Assembly: GCA_045594105.1 (NCBI GenBank)
Contig: JAZNXY010000017.1
Span: 1 to 6,066, forward strand
Direction of reading: 5' to 3'
DNA length: 6,066 nucleotides
DNA from: URNF01 sp045594105
GTDB taxonomy: Bacteria > Bacillota > Clostridia > Oscillospirales > Acutalibacteraceae
Part shown: positions 1-6,037 of the stretch, in pieces
Layout of the letters: each line of letters opens with the position of its first letter
How positions within the stretch are numbered: position 1 is the first letter of the stretch
Notes under the pieces: generated by a model
Seen by the model: only the letters and a program-made list of their open reading frames with translations
What the model was told of the DNA's origin: nothing
The model's database searches: none
Position numbers and translations under genes: made by a program

Positions 1-496
1 ATCCGATACAAAGATCCTGCGTCCGTCACACACGGTACGAGGACAGTTAAAGCCGTTGTTTGAACAGCTGGTACAGGAATTTTATGCAGATGCCTTCGGT
101 AGTAAAAGCTGCACCTTCGGCGTACTGCTGCAGCTGTTGACGTTGATTAACCGTATTGCACTGACAGGGCAGGCGACAGGTGCCAGTACCCCGACCTTCG
201 TCGCCGACATTCTCACCTACATTAACACCCACTACGGAGAACCGTTGACCTTAGATGCGTTGGCAGCCCACTTTTTTGTGAGTAAATATTATCTGTCTCA
301 TGAGTTTAAGAAGGCAGTAGGCACGGGTGTGCATCGCTATATCACACTTAAGCGTCTAAGCGTGGCTTATGATCTGCTTTCCGACGGTGCATCTCCCAAT
401 CAGGTTGCCGCACAGTGCGGCTTTTTGGATTACACCGCCTTTTACCGTGCGTTTCGTGCGGAGTACGGTATTTCTCCTGCTGCGTGCCGCAGATAA
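1..496 (+). CDS. AraC-family transcriptional regulator, C-terminal part (5' end outside window)
   Basis: The frame is open from the window edge (first whole codon at 2-4) to the TAA at 494-496, giving 164 residues of a larger protein. TTG at 56-58 is in frame but is not a convincing start, because the reading frame and AraC-like sequence (ILRPSHT..., residues 5-11) continue upstream of it. Residues about 1-60 would be the end of the effector-binding domain. Residues about 68-164 form the AraC/XylS DNA-binding domain: the first helix-turn-helix is near residues 82-107 (LTLDALAAHFFVSKYYLSHE) and the second near 131-158 (SPNQVAAQCGF...YRAFRAEYGISP), the usual signature. Such proteins bind DNA with two HTH units and commonly activate sugar genes in response to a ligand. 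The target cannot be inferred because its own promoter side is outside the window. It converges on the next regulator with 3 bp between the stop codons and no terminator between them. Confidence 0.9.
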   Translation, partial: SDTKILRPSHTVRGQLKPLFEQLVQEFYADAFGSKSCTFGVLLQLLTLINRIALTGQATGASTPTFVADILTYINTHYGEPLTLDALAAHFFVSKYYLSHEFKKAVGTGVHRYITLKRLSVAYDLLSDGASPNQVAAQCGFLDYTAFYRAFRAEYGISPAACRR

Positions 497-499
497 TGT

Positions 500-1717
500 T
501 CAGCGATTGCGTGCACGAAAAGCGGTGGGAGTTTCTCCGGTGCGTTCCTTGAATACCCTGCAAAAATAATGCAGGTCAAGGATGCCGCAATGCTGTGCAA
601 CCGTTTGTATTTGTAAGGATGTGCACCGCAATAAATGTTTGGCATGGGCGATGCGTCTGTCGGTCACAAAGGTCGTCAGCGTTTCGCCCGTTTCTTTTTT
701 GAACAGCCCCGACAGATACCCTGCACTGACGTTGAGTGCGGCGGCAATGCTGCTCAGCGACAGGTCTCCTGCCAGATCCCCTTCGATCTTAATAATGGCC
801 TTTTGCACGACGGGGGAATACTTTTTCCCCGCATGCTCTTTTACGAGACGGCAGTAAGATCGCACGATTTCTATCATAAATTGCGGTATGGCGGTAGGGG
901 AGAGCACGCTCTCTATCTTTTTGGCAATCCGAGAGGATAAACGGTCAATGTATATAGGATGTATACCGCTGTTTTGTGCTGCCTTGCGGAACAGGGTGTT
1001 GGTAATGATGCAGTAGTTCTTCATATTACGCAGCCGATCGGGAACACGCTCTTCAAAAGCGACGGTTGAAAAGCCGCTGATCATCATTTCCGCTTTTTGA
1101 ATATTCCCCTGCTCGATAGCAGTGAGCAATTCGTGCTCATATTGATACCGTGTTTCTACGGCTTGTATATCCTGCAGGACGGTATCCTCGTCGGTATGGG
1201 GATGCGAATCGTCGTCAATCAGCGGCGCAGCATCGTTGATCATGGCTTCGATATATTCGTAATTTTCTTCGCCGTTCCACAAAAAGTCAGCAAAACTGCT
1301 GACCATGGCCAAAATATGATGCTCATCTCGCACAACCGGCAGGGAAGCATAAAAGGTTTCCAACATGGTAATTTTTTGAGGCGGGAGCTTTAACTGCTCT
1401 CCCATCTCCAATATCTGTGAGCGGGTGATGTCTGTACGCAGGTACGGACCGACAAAGAGTACCGTTTGCGGCTCGCAAAACGGCAATTCCAGGAAAATGC
1501 ACCGACAAAACTGTGTATCGGTGACGTGGTATATGGTATGGGAGCGTATGTCCGGAAAGATATCGTAAAAGGTTTTGTTTTCGCCGCCGGCCGCTAAATA
1601 TTGCGTGGCATACGTCAGCACTTCGGTCAGAGGGAGGGTGGGCTGTATATGTGTTGTTTGCAAATGGCATTTTTGCAGCATATTTTCGAGCAATCGCAGC
1701 TCGCTGTCATAAAACAC
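500..1717 (-). CDS. YesN-like AraC-family transcriptional regulator
   Basis: This is a complete regulator of 405 residues from GTG 1717 (408 from ATG 1726); residue numbers below count from the ATG. Residues about 1-165 are an N-terminal sensory region of unknown fold. Residues 195-275 carry the linker typical of Clostridia YesN-type AraC proteins (LLTAIEQGNIQKA, then RLRNMKNYCIITNTLFRKAA and HPIYIDRLSSRIAKKIE). Residues 305-408 are the two-HTH AraC domain, with HTH1 near 323-347 (LSLSSIAAALNVSAGYLSGL) and HTH2 near 372-400 (IQTVAQHCGI...RVFKERTGETP). There is no signal peptide or membrane segment, so it is cytoplasmic. The start is ambiguous: AGGAGG at 1733-1728 lies 1 nt from the ATG but 10 nt from GTG 1717, which also gives the family-like start MFYDSELRLLENML, so GTG is preferred. 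It is divergent from the sugar symporter and is probably its activator. The ligand is unknown. Confidence 0.9.
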   Translation of the reverse strand: MFYDSELRLLENMLQKCHLQTTHIQPTLPLTEVLTYATQYLAAGGENKTFYDIFPDIRSHTIYHVTDTQFCRCIFLELPFCEPQTVLFVGPYLRTDITRSQILEMGEQLKLPPQKITMLETFYASLPVVRDEHHILAMVSSFADFLWNGEENYEYIEAMINDAAPLIDDDSHPHTDEDTVLQDIQAVETRYQYEHELLTAIEQGNIQKAEMMISGFSTVAFEERVPDRLRNMKNYCIITNTLFRKAAQNSGIHPIYIDRLSSRIAKKIESVLSPTAIPQFMIEIVRSYCRLVKEHAGKKYSPVVQKAIIKIEGDLAGDLSLSSIAAALNVSAGYLSGLFKKETGETLTTFVTDRRIAHAKHLLRCTSLQIQTVAQHCGILDLHYFCRVFKERTGETPTAFRARNR

Positions 1718-1727
1718 AGAAACCATA

Positions 1728-1733
1728 CCTCCT
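1728..1733 (-). promoter_or_regulatory. Ribosome binding site that decides the regulator's start codon
   Basis: The minus strand reads AGGAGG followed by T and then ATG. One base of spacing is too short for efficient initiation at that ATG (1726-1724). The in-frame GTG at 1717-1715 sits 10 nt from the AGGAGG, within the usable range, so initiation there is more likely. Confidence 0.7.
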
Positions 1734-1774
1734 GTTTTGCATAAATTTTACAAATAAGCGTCTCTATATGGAAA

Positions 1775-1803
1775 ATTATAGTATAAAAAACATAAAAATT
1801 CAA
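1775..1803 (-). promoter_or_regulatory. Promoter of the minus-strand AraC regulator
   Basis: On the minus strand, TTGAAT (1803-1798; TTGA matches the -35 consensus) is followed after exactly 17 bp by a perfect TATAAT (1780-1775). Transcription would begin near 1768, leaving a leader of about 40-50 nt. The -10 is embedded in a short palindrome, TTATA-G-TATAA (1776-1786). Confidence 0.65.
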
Positions 1804-1832
1804 TGTCTTTTTCGTTGAAATATTAAAAAAGT

Positions 1833-1868
1833 ACACATTTGCAGAAAAAATATGCTAACGATATGTGT
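1833..1868. promoter_or_regulatory. Candidate operator: ACACAT / ATGTGT inverted repeat
   Basis: ACACAT (1833-1838) and ATGTGT (1863-1868) form a 6-bp inverted repeat separated by 24 bp. A direct repeat of ATATG (1850-1854 and 1861-1865, 11 bp apart) lies within it. The right arm overlaps the position of the symporter's missing -35 box, where AraC-type activators usually bind. The region is AT-rich and the arms are short, so chance cannot be excluded. Confidence 0.3.
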
Positions 1869-1890
1869 TTCGTTTCCGTTATACTATACT
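1862..1890 (+). promoter_or_regulatory. Probable activator-dependent promoter of the sugar symporter
   Basis: The sequence TTATACTATACT (1879-1890) offers two overlapping TATACT -10 boxes (1880-1885 and 1885-1890). The second is favoured because its surroundings match the regulator's -10 region in inverted orientation. At 17 bp spacing the -35 position reads TATGTG, a poor match. A good -10 with no recognisable -35 is typical of promoters that need an activator. The predicted start is near 1897, leaving a leader of about 50 nt. Confidence 0.5.
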
Positions 1891-1929
1891 TGTACCTTTA
1901 TGGACGACTACGGGCGCTTTGCACCTAAG

Positions 1930-1935
1930 AGGAGG
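1930..1935 (+). promoter_or_regulatory. Ribosome binding site of the symporter gene
   Basis: AGGAGG lies 10 nt upstream of ATG 1946. It fixes the start there rather than at the in-frame GTG 1865, which is upstream of the likely transcription start and has no ribosome binding site. Confidence 0.85.
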
Positions 1936-1945
1936 ATTGTTTTGT

Positions 1946-3373
1946 ATGGAACAAAATCGTAAACCCCGTCCTTTCGGCATTCGCGACAGTATTGCATATG
2001 CCGCCGGTGACCTCGGCTGTAATATGAGCTTCGCACTGAAGGGCACAATGTCTATCTTCTGGACCCAGTTTATGGGTATGGACCTTTGGTATGCACTGTT
2101 ACTTATTGTGGTGCAGGTATGGGACGCCATTAACGACCCGCTGATCGGTACCATCATCGACGCAGACAAACACAAATATAAGAGGAATAAGTTTTTGACC
2201 TACATCTGGGCGGGTTCTATCGGCCTTATCGTAGGCGGGGCTTGCTGCTTCCTGCCGTTCCCGAACGCACCCGTTTGGGCAAAGTTTATCATCTTTATCG
2301 CAGGTTACGTGGTATGGGATGCTTTCTATACGGTTGCTAACGTACCGTACGGCTCTTTGCTGTCTTTGATTTCCAACGACGTAAAAGACAGAGCTTCTCT
2401 TTCTGCGTGGCGTTCGGTCGGTTCCATCTTCGGTAATATGCTGCCGATGGTGATTTTGCCGTTTATCATTTATGATGAAAACGATAATCTTATCGGTGAA
2501 CGTGTATTTATTGCGGCGTTGATTATGGGTGCACTCGGCTTCATCTGTTTCCAATTTATGATTCGCAACACTGAGATTCGTGTGGATACGAACGTTGCCC
2601 TTGGCGAAGAACCGCAGAAATTTAACGTTTTCAAAGCGTTTGGCAACTTTATGAAAAACCGTCCCGCTGTCGGTGCCACCTTGGCGGCAATGGGTATGTT
2701 CATCGGTATGCAGGGCGCTACCACCGCTGTGACCGTTATTTTCCAATCCTACTACAACAACGTAAAAATTTCGGGTATCGTACAGCTGTTTGCGATGATT
2801 CCGATTGTGGTATTTACCCCCTTGGCACGTAAAGCGGTTGCGAAATTCGGTAAAAAAGAACTCGCCACCTTCGGCTCTATCGTATCTATGGTAGCGGGCC
2901 TCGGTCTGTTTGTGATTATTCCCGAAAACACCAACCTCGACCTTATTATTTATATCCTGTGCCAGCTGGTGTATTCGCTCGGCCTTGGTATTTATTCCAC
3001 CGTTTCCTGGGCGATGATGGGTGACGCTATCGACTACAACGAATGGAAGTTCGGCACCCGTGAAGAAGGCACCGTATATTCCTTGCACTCCTTCTTCCGT
3101 AAATTGGCACAGGGCATCGGTCCCTCCTTGGTACTGGTCATCATGGTGGCATTCGGCTATGTCGGTGCTGACGAAGGCAACCAGCTCTGGAATGTAGCGG
3201 TGAATATGCGCTATATCGTAGCTGCGACCTTTATGTTCTCTGCTGTTCTCCAGTTTATCGGTCTGGGTGTTATCTATAACCTCGACAAAAAGACCTTGGC
3301 GACAATGAGCAAAGACCTCGGCCGTGACGTAGAAGCGGACGATCAGATCCTTCCTACCGTAGCAGAATCCTGA
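1946..3373 (+). CDS. GPH-family sugar:cation symporter (MelB/GusB-like MFS transporter)
   Basis: This 475-residue membrane protein has about 12 predicted hydrophobic segments and the full length of the glycoside-pentoside-hexuronide:cation symporter family. Visible family landmarks are VWDAINDPLIGTIID (residues 59-72, with D60 and D64 at the positions of the MelB cation-site aspartates), YTVANVPYGSLLSLISND (128-145), and GDAIDYNEWKFGTREEG...SFFRKLAQG (359-390). The MelB sugar-site aspartates Asp19 and Asp124 appear to be Asn here (N26 and N132), as in several GusB/YicJ-type members, so the substrate is unlikely to be melibiose. The family imports a glycoside together with H+, Na+ or Li+ across the cytoplasmic membrane. 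The position next to a cytoplasmic GH2 enzyme suggests uptake of an intact beta-galactoside or related glycoside. The gene is divergent from an AraC regulator and followed by its own terminator. The exact substrate and coupling ion cannot be read from the sequence. Confidence 0.93.
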   Translation: MEQNRKPRPFGIRDSIAYAAGDLGCNMSFALKGTMSIFWTQFMGMDLWYALLLIVVQVWDAINDPLIGTIIDADKHKYKRNKFLTYIWAGSIGLIVGGACCFLPFPNAPVWAKFIIFIAGYVVWDAFYTVANVPYGSLLSLISNDVKDRASLSAWRSVGSIFGNMLPMVILPFIIYDENDNLIGERVFIAALIMGALGFICFQFMIRNTEIRVDTNVALGEEPQKFNVFKAFGNFMKNRPAVGATLAAMGMFIGMQGATTAVTVIFQSYYNNVKISGIVQLFAMIPIVVFTPLARKAVAKFGKKELATFGSIVSMVAGLGLFVIIPENTNLDLIIYILCQLVYSLGLGIYSTVSWAMMGDAIDYNEWKFGTREEGTVYSLHSFFRKLAQGIGPSLVLVIMVAFGYVGADEGNQLWNVAVNMRYIVAATFMFSAVLQFIGLGVIYNLDKKTLATMSKDLGRDVEADDQILPTVAES

Positions 3374-3380
3374 TTTTGTG

Positions 3381-3414
3381 AAATGTCCGGCTGCGGAGCA
3401 GTCGGACATTTTTT
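3381..3414 (+). terminator. Rho-independent terminator of the symporter gene
   Basis: AAATGTCCGGCTGC (3381-3394) pairs with GCAGTCGGACATTT (3398-3411), giving a 14-bp stem with one G-U pair and a 3-nt loop, followed by a run of T to 3414. It begins 7 bp after the stop codon and separates the symporter transcript from the GH2 gene. Confidence 0.93.
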
Positions 3415-3431
3415 CAAATTGTCATAATTTG
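3415..3431. promoter_or_regulatory. Candidate operator upstream of the GH2 promoter
   Basis: CAAATT-GTCAT-AATTTG is a perfect inverted repeat with 6-bp arms and a 5-bp spacer. It lies directly after the symporter terminator and just upstream of the -35 position of the GH2 promoter, a normal site for an activator. It is AT-rich, so it may be fortuitous. Confidence 0.3.
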
Positions 3432-3462
3432 TTTATATTTTTCGGATACGGCATGCTATAAT
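3432..3462 (+). promoter_or_regulatory. Extended -10 promoter of the GH2 gene
   Basis: TGCTATAAT (3454-3462) is a perfect extended -10 (TGn-TATAAT). The -35 is weak: TTTATA at 3432-3437 matches 4 of 6 bases at 19 bp spacing. An extended -10 can compensate for a weak -35. The predicted start is near 3469, giving a leader of about 26 nt. Confidence 0.7.
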
Positions 3463-3482
3463 CAAGCTGTAAACTTTTCTTT

Positions 3483-3487
3483 GGAGG
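3483..3487 (+). promoter_or_regulatory. Ribosome binding site of the GH2 gene
   Basis: GGAGG lies 7 nt upstream of ATG 3495, at ideal spacing, and supports that start. Confidence 0.88.
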
Positions 3488-3494
3488 AAACGTA

Positions 3495-5762
3495 ATGAGA
3501 ACAGTTGTAAATCTTAACAGAAAATGGGCGTTCAGCAAGCAGGCGGATGCGATTCCTACCGTTATTGATAACAAATGGAATTTTGTGAATCTGCCGCATT
3601 CCTGGAATGCCATTGACGGTCAGGACGGCGATAATGACTATTATCGTGGCACGGCCTATTATGCAAAGCAGGTAGAAAAAGCAGAGCTGCCGCAGGCGGA
3701 TAAATATTATCTTGAGCTGCGTGGTGCGAACTCGTCTGCGGATGTGTATGTCAACGGCAAACATCTGGCACATCACGACGGCGGTTATTCCACCTGGCGT
3801 GTAGATGTGACCGACGCACTGGAAGCTGTATCGCTGTTTGTGGTAGCGGTGGATAATGCTGCGAACGATACGGTATATCCGCAGATGGCGGATTTTACCT
3901 TCTACGGCGGTCTTTACAGAGATGTGAATCTCATCTGTGTACCCGCCTCTCATTTTGACCTTGATTACTACGGTGGTCCGGGCCTTAAGGTGACCCCCGT
4001 GCTTGGCGAAAACGGCAATGCCGACGTGGAAATCGAAACGTATGTAACCGATGCGAAAATGGGGCAGAAGCTTCGTTACACCATCACCGATAAAGAGGGT
4101 AATTTTGTAGCGGAAGCCACCTTGGACGATACCAAAACCACCCTGCACATACCGTCGGTACATCTGTGGCACGGCAGACGTGACCCATATCTGTACACCG
4201 CAACGGTGGAACTGGTGGAGGAGGATACGGTGCTGGATACGGTGTCCACCCGTTTTGGTTGCCGTACATTCAAGATTGACCCCGAAGAAGGGTTTATCTT
4301 AAACGGTGAATCCTATCCGCTGCGTGGTGTTTCTCGTCATCAGGACAGATGGGGCTTGGGTAATGCCCTGCTGCCCGAACATCATAAAGAGGATATGGAG
4401 CTGATCTATGAGCTGGGTGCCACTACCATCCGTCTGGCACACTATCAGCACGACCAGTATTTCTACGACCTGTGCGATGAGTATGGCTTGGTTATCTGGG
4501 CGGAAATCCCGTATATCTCCAAGCATATGCCCACCGGCAGAGAAAACACCATTTCTCAGATGAAGGAACTGATTGTACAAAACTACAATCACCCGTCCAT
4601 CGTGGTGTGGGGTCTTTCGAATGAAATCGGTATCGGCGGCTCGGATGATGACCTGCTGGAAAACCACAACATCTTAAACGATATGTGTCACGAGATGGAT
4701 ACAACCCGCCTTACCACTATCGCAGCAGTATCCATGTGTAAAATCGATGATCCGTATCTGCAGATTCCCGACGTGGTATCCTATAACCACTATTTCGGTT
4801 GGTACGGCGGCGAAACCGATATGAACGGTCCGTGGTTTGATAAGTTCCACAAAACCCACCCGACCATTCCGATTGGCTGCTCGGAATACGGTTGTGAAGC
4901 GCTCGATTGGCATACCTCCGACCCGCGTCAGGGTGACTACACGGAAGAATACCAGGCGTATTATCACGAAGAACTGATCAAACAGCTCTTCACCCGTAAA
5001 TATATGTGGGCGACCCATGTGTGGAATATGTTCGATTTCGGTGCGGATGCCCGTAACGAAGGCGGCGAGAACGGTCAGAATCATAAAGGTCTTGTTACCT
5101 TTGACCGCAAATATAAGAAGGACGCATTCTATGCGTATAAGGCGTGGCTGTCGGATGAGCCGTTTGTGCATCTGTGCGGCAAACGGTATGTTGACCGTGT
5201 GGAGGATGTCACCAAAGTTACCGTGTACTCTAACCAGCCGCAAGTAGAGCTGTTTGCGAACGGCGTATCGCACGGCAAGAAAGAGAGTGCGGAGCACTTC
5301 TTCTACTTTGACGTGCCCAATGCGGGCGAAACCACCTTGGTGGCTGTCGCAGGGGATTGCACCGATGAGAGCGTCATCCGTAAGGTAGATACTTTCAACG
5401 AAGCGTATCGTTTGAAAGAAAAGGGCGCAATTCTCAACTGGTTTGATATTGAAGCACCCGAAGGATACCTGTCCCTCAACGATAAAATGAGCGATGTTAT
5501 CGCAACGTTGCAAGGTAAGATGCTGTTTATGGGCTTGGTCGGCAAGCTGATGGGCGGCAAGAAGGGCAAAGACGGTAAAGAGGGTAAAATGGAAGCAATG
5601 GGCTTCGAAATCGGTCCCGAAATGATGAGCATGATGGGCGGCTTCACCGTACTGCGCTTGTTTACCTTGATGGGCGGTATGGCGGATATCAAGTTTACGA
5701 AAGAAGAACTGTTAGACCTCAATGCCAAGCTCAACAAAATCAAACGCCCGAAGAAAAAATAA
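3495..5762 (+). CDS. Glycoside hydrolase family 2 enzyme, probable cytoplasmic beta-galactosidase
   Basis: This 755-residue protein hydrolyses a terminal beta-glycosidic bond with retention. Domains in order are the GH2 sugar-binding jelly roll (about 1-150: NLPHSWNAIDG, YRGTAYYAK, YVNGKHLAHHDGGYSTWRVDVT), the Ig-like domain (about 155-258), the TIM barrel (about 262-552), an Ig-like domain (about 565-635) and a Met/Lys/Gly-rich tail (about 640-755). The acid/base is E377 in WGLSNEIG and the nucleophile is E464 in GCSEYG; GVSRHQD (278-284) is also typical. Both catalytic residues are intact. There is no signal peptide, so it is cytoplasmic and depends on the upstream symporter for substrate. 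Beta-galactosidase is the most likely activity. An N-x-K triplet (N529-H-K531), at the place where beta-glucuronidases read the acid group, leaves beta-glucuronidase possible. It has its own promoter and ribosome binding site, and the nearest downstream terminator is at 5845-5882. Confidence 0.9.
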   Translation: MRTVVNLNRKWAFSKQADAIPTVIDNKWNFVNLPHSWNAIDGQDGDNDYYRGTAYYAKQVEKAELPQADKYYLELRGANSSADVYVNGKHLAHHDGGYSTWRVDVTDALEAVSLFVVAVDNAANDTVYPQMADFTFYGGLYRDVNLICVPASHFDLDYYGGPGLKVTPVLGENGNADVEIETYVTDAKMGQKLRYTITDKEGNFVAEATLDDTKTTLHIPSVHLWHGRRDPYLYTATVELVEEDTVLDTVSTRFGCRTFKIDPEEGFILNGESYPLRGVSRHQDRWGLGNALLPEHHKEDMELIYELGATTIRLAHYQHDQYFYDLCDEYGLVIWAEIPYISKHMPTGRENTISQMKELIVQNYNHPSIVVWGLSNEIGIGGSDDDLLENHNILNDMCHEMDTTRLTTIAAVSMCKIDDPYLQIPDVVSYNHYFGWYGGETDMNGPWFDKFHKTHPTIPIGCSEYGCEALDWHTSDPRQGDYTEEYQAYYHEELIKQLFTRKYMWATHVWNMFDFGADARNEGGENGQNHKGLVTFDRKYKKDAFYAYKAWLSDEPFVHLCGKRYVDRVEDVTKVTVYSNQPQVELFANGVSHGKKESAEHFFYFDVPNAGETTLVAVAGDCTDESVIRKVDTFNEAYRLKEKGAILNWFDIEAPEGYLSLNDKMSDVIATLQGKMLFMGLVGKLMGGKKGKDGKEGKMEAMGFEIGPEMMSMMGGFTVLRLFTLMGGMADIKFTKEELLDLNAKLNKIKRPKKK

Positions 5763-5833
5763 ATAACGAAAAAAGGGAAGCGAACGGGGCGTTCAGTTAG
5801 GGATAATTCGCCTAAAATAAAGATATTTTGCGG

Positions 5834-5839
5834 TATAAT
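5834..5839 (+). promoter_or_regulatory. TATAAT sequence just before the terminator hairpin
   Basis: A perfect -10 hexamer lies here, but the -35 position at 17 bp spacing reads CCTAAA and there is no TGn extension. If active, transcription would begin at about 5846, inside the terminator stem, giving a transcript of only about 40 nt. It is possibly just AT-rich sequence. Confidence 0.25.
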
Positions 5840-5844
5840 GTGTT

Positions 5845-5882
5845 AAAAAGCCGCGGTACGCGTCAGCGTTACCGCGGCTTTT
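5845..5882 (+). terminator. Strong rho-independent terminator, probably ending the GH2 transcript
   Basis: AAAAGCCGCGGTACGC (5846-5861) pairs with GCGT-T-ACCGCGGCTTTT (5866-5882), giving a 16-bp stem with one bulged T and the loop GTCA, ending in a T run. An A run on the 5' side makes it potentially bidirectional. It lies 83 bp after the GH2 stop codon and inside the palindromic element. Confidence 0.88.
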
Positions 5883-5927
5883 CGCCTTTGCTGCCATCAA
5901 AATCTCTTTTATTTTAGGTGTTTTGCA

Positions 5928-6037
5928 GTTTTGTAGCCAAAATATTTTTTCTGCTCTCGCAGTTGCCAAACCGCAGTAATACTGTATGTCTTATAAGGTT
6001 TGGCAACAAAGAGACAGGGAAAATATTGGCGAAAAAC
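5928..6037. repeat. Long imperfect hairpin, arm 3 of the palindromic element
   Basis: The tip is a perfect 11-bp inverted repeat, GTTGCCAAACC (5962-5972) with GGTTTGGCAAC (5997-6007), enclosing a 24-nt loop that itself contains CAGTA-A-TACTG (5974-5984). Below a 3x3 internal loop the pairing continues: TCTC (5955-5958) with GAGA (6011-6014), then 5941-5953 with 6015-6027, then GCC (5936-5938) with GGC (6028-6030), then GTTTT (5928-5932) with AAAAC (6033-6037). No long T run follows, so it does not look like a terminator. Confidence 0.75.

Larger units (their letters stand above)
5809..5920. repeat. Internal inverted repeat, arm 2 of the palindromic element
   Basis: The segment 5809-5830 (CGCCTAAAATAAAGATATTTTG) pairs with 5898-5920 (CAAAATCTCTTTTATTTTAGGTG) with one G-U pair, one mismatch and one bulged base, about 20 Watson-Crick pairs. 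The terminator hairpin sits at the tip of this arm, flanked by an unpaired internal region (about 5831-5844 and 5883-5897). Confidence 0.7.

Noticed and set aside
56..496. TTG 56 as the true start of the first regulator
   Set aside because: The frame is open to the window edge with AraC-like sequence upstream, and there is no ribosome binding site before position 56. The gene is simply cut by the window.
1853..1866. Catabolite-response-element-like TGCTAACGATATGT in the symporter promoter
   Set aside because: It has the central CG and partial symmetry but matches only about 7 of the 11 specified consensus positions on either strand, which is too weak to call.
1865..1945. N-terminal extension of the symporter from GTG 1865
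   Set aside because: The extension overlaps the -10 boxes, has no ribosome binding site, and is not typical of the family. AGGAGG at 1930-1935 points to ATG 1946.
2099..3409. A 436-codon open frame on the minus strand opposite the symporter gene
   Set aside because: The product is His/Asn/Arg-rich with no recognisable domain or hydrophobic pattern. Its start lies inside the symporter terminator hairpin with no ribosome binding site. It is a by-product of codon bias in the real gene.
4674..5513. A 279-codon open frame on the minus strand opposite the GH2 gene, and a similar one at 3462-4172
   Set aside because: Both lie fully or almost fully opposite a well-supported coding region, lack ribosome binding sites and show no family resemblance.
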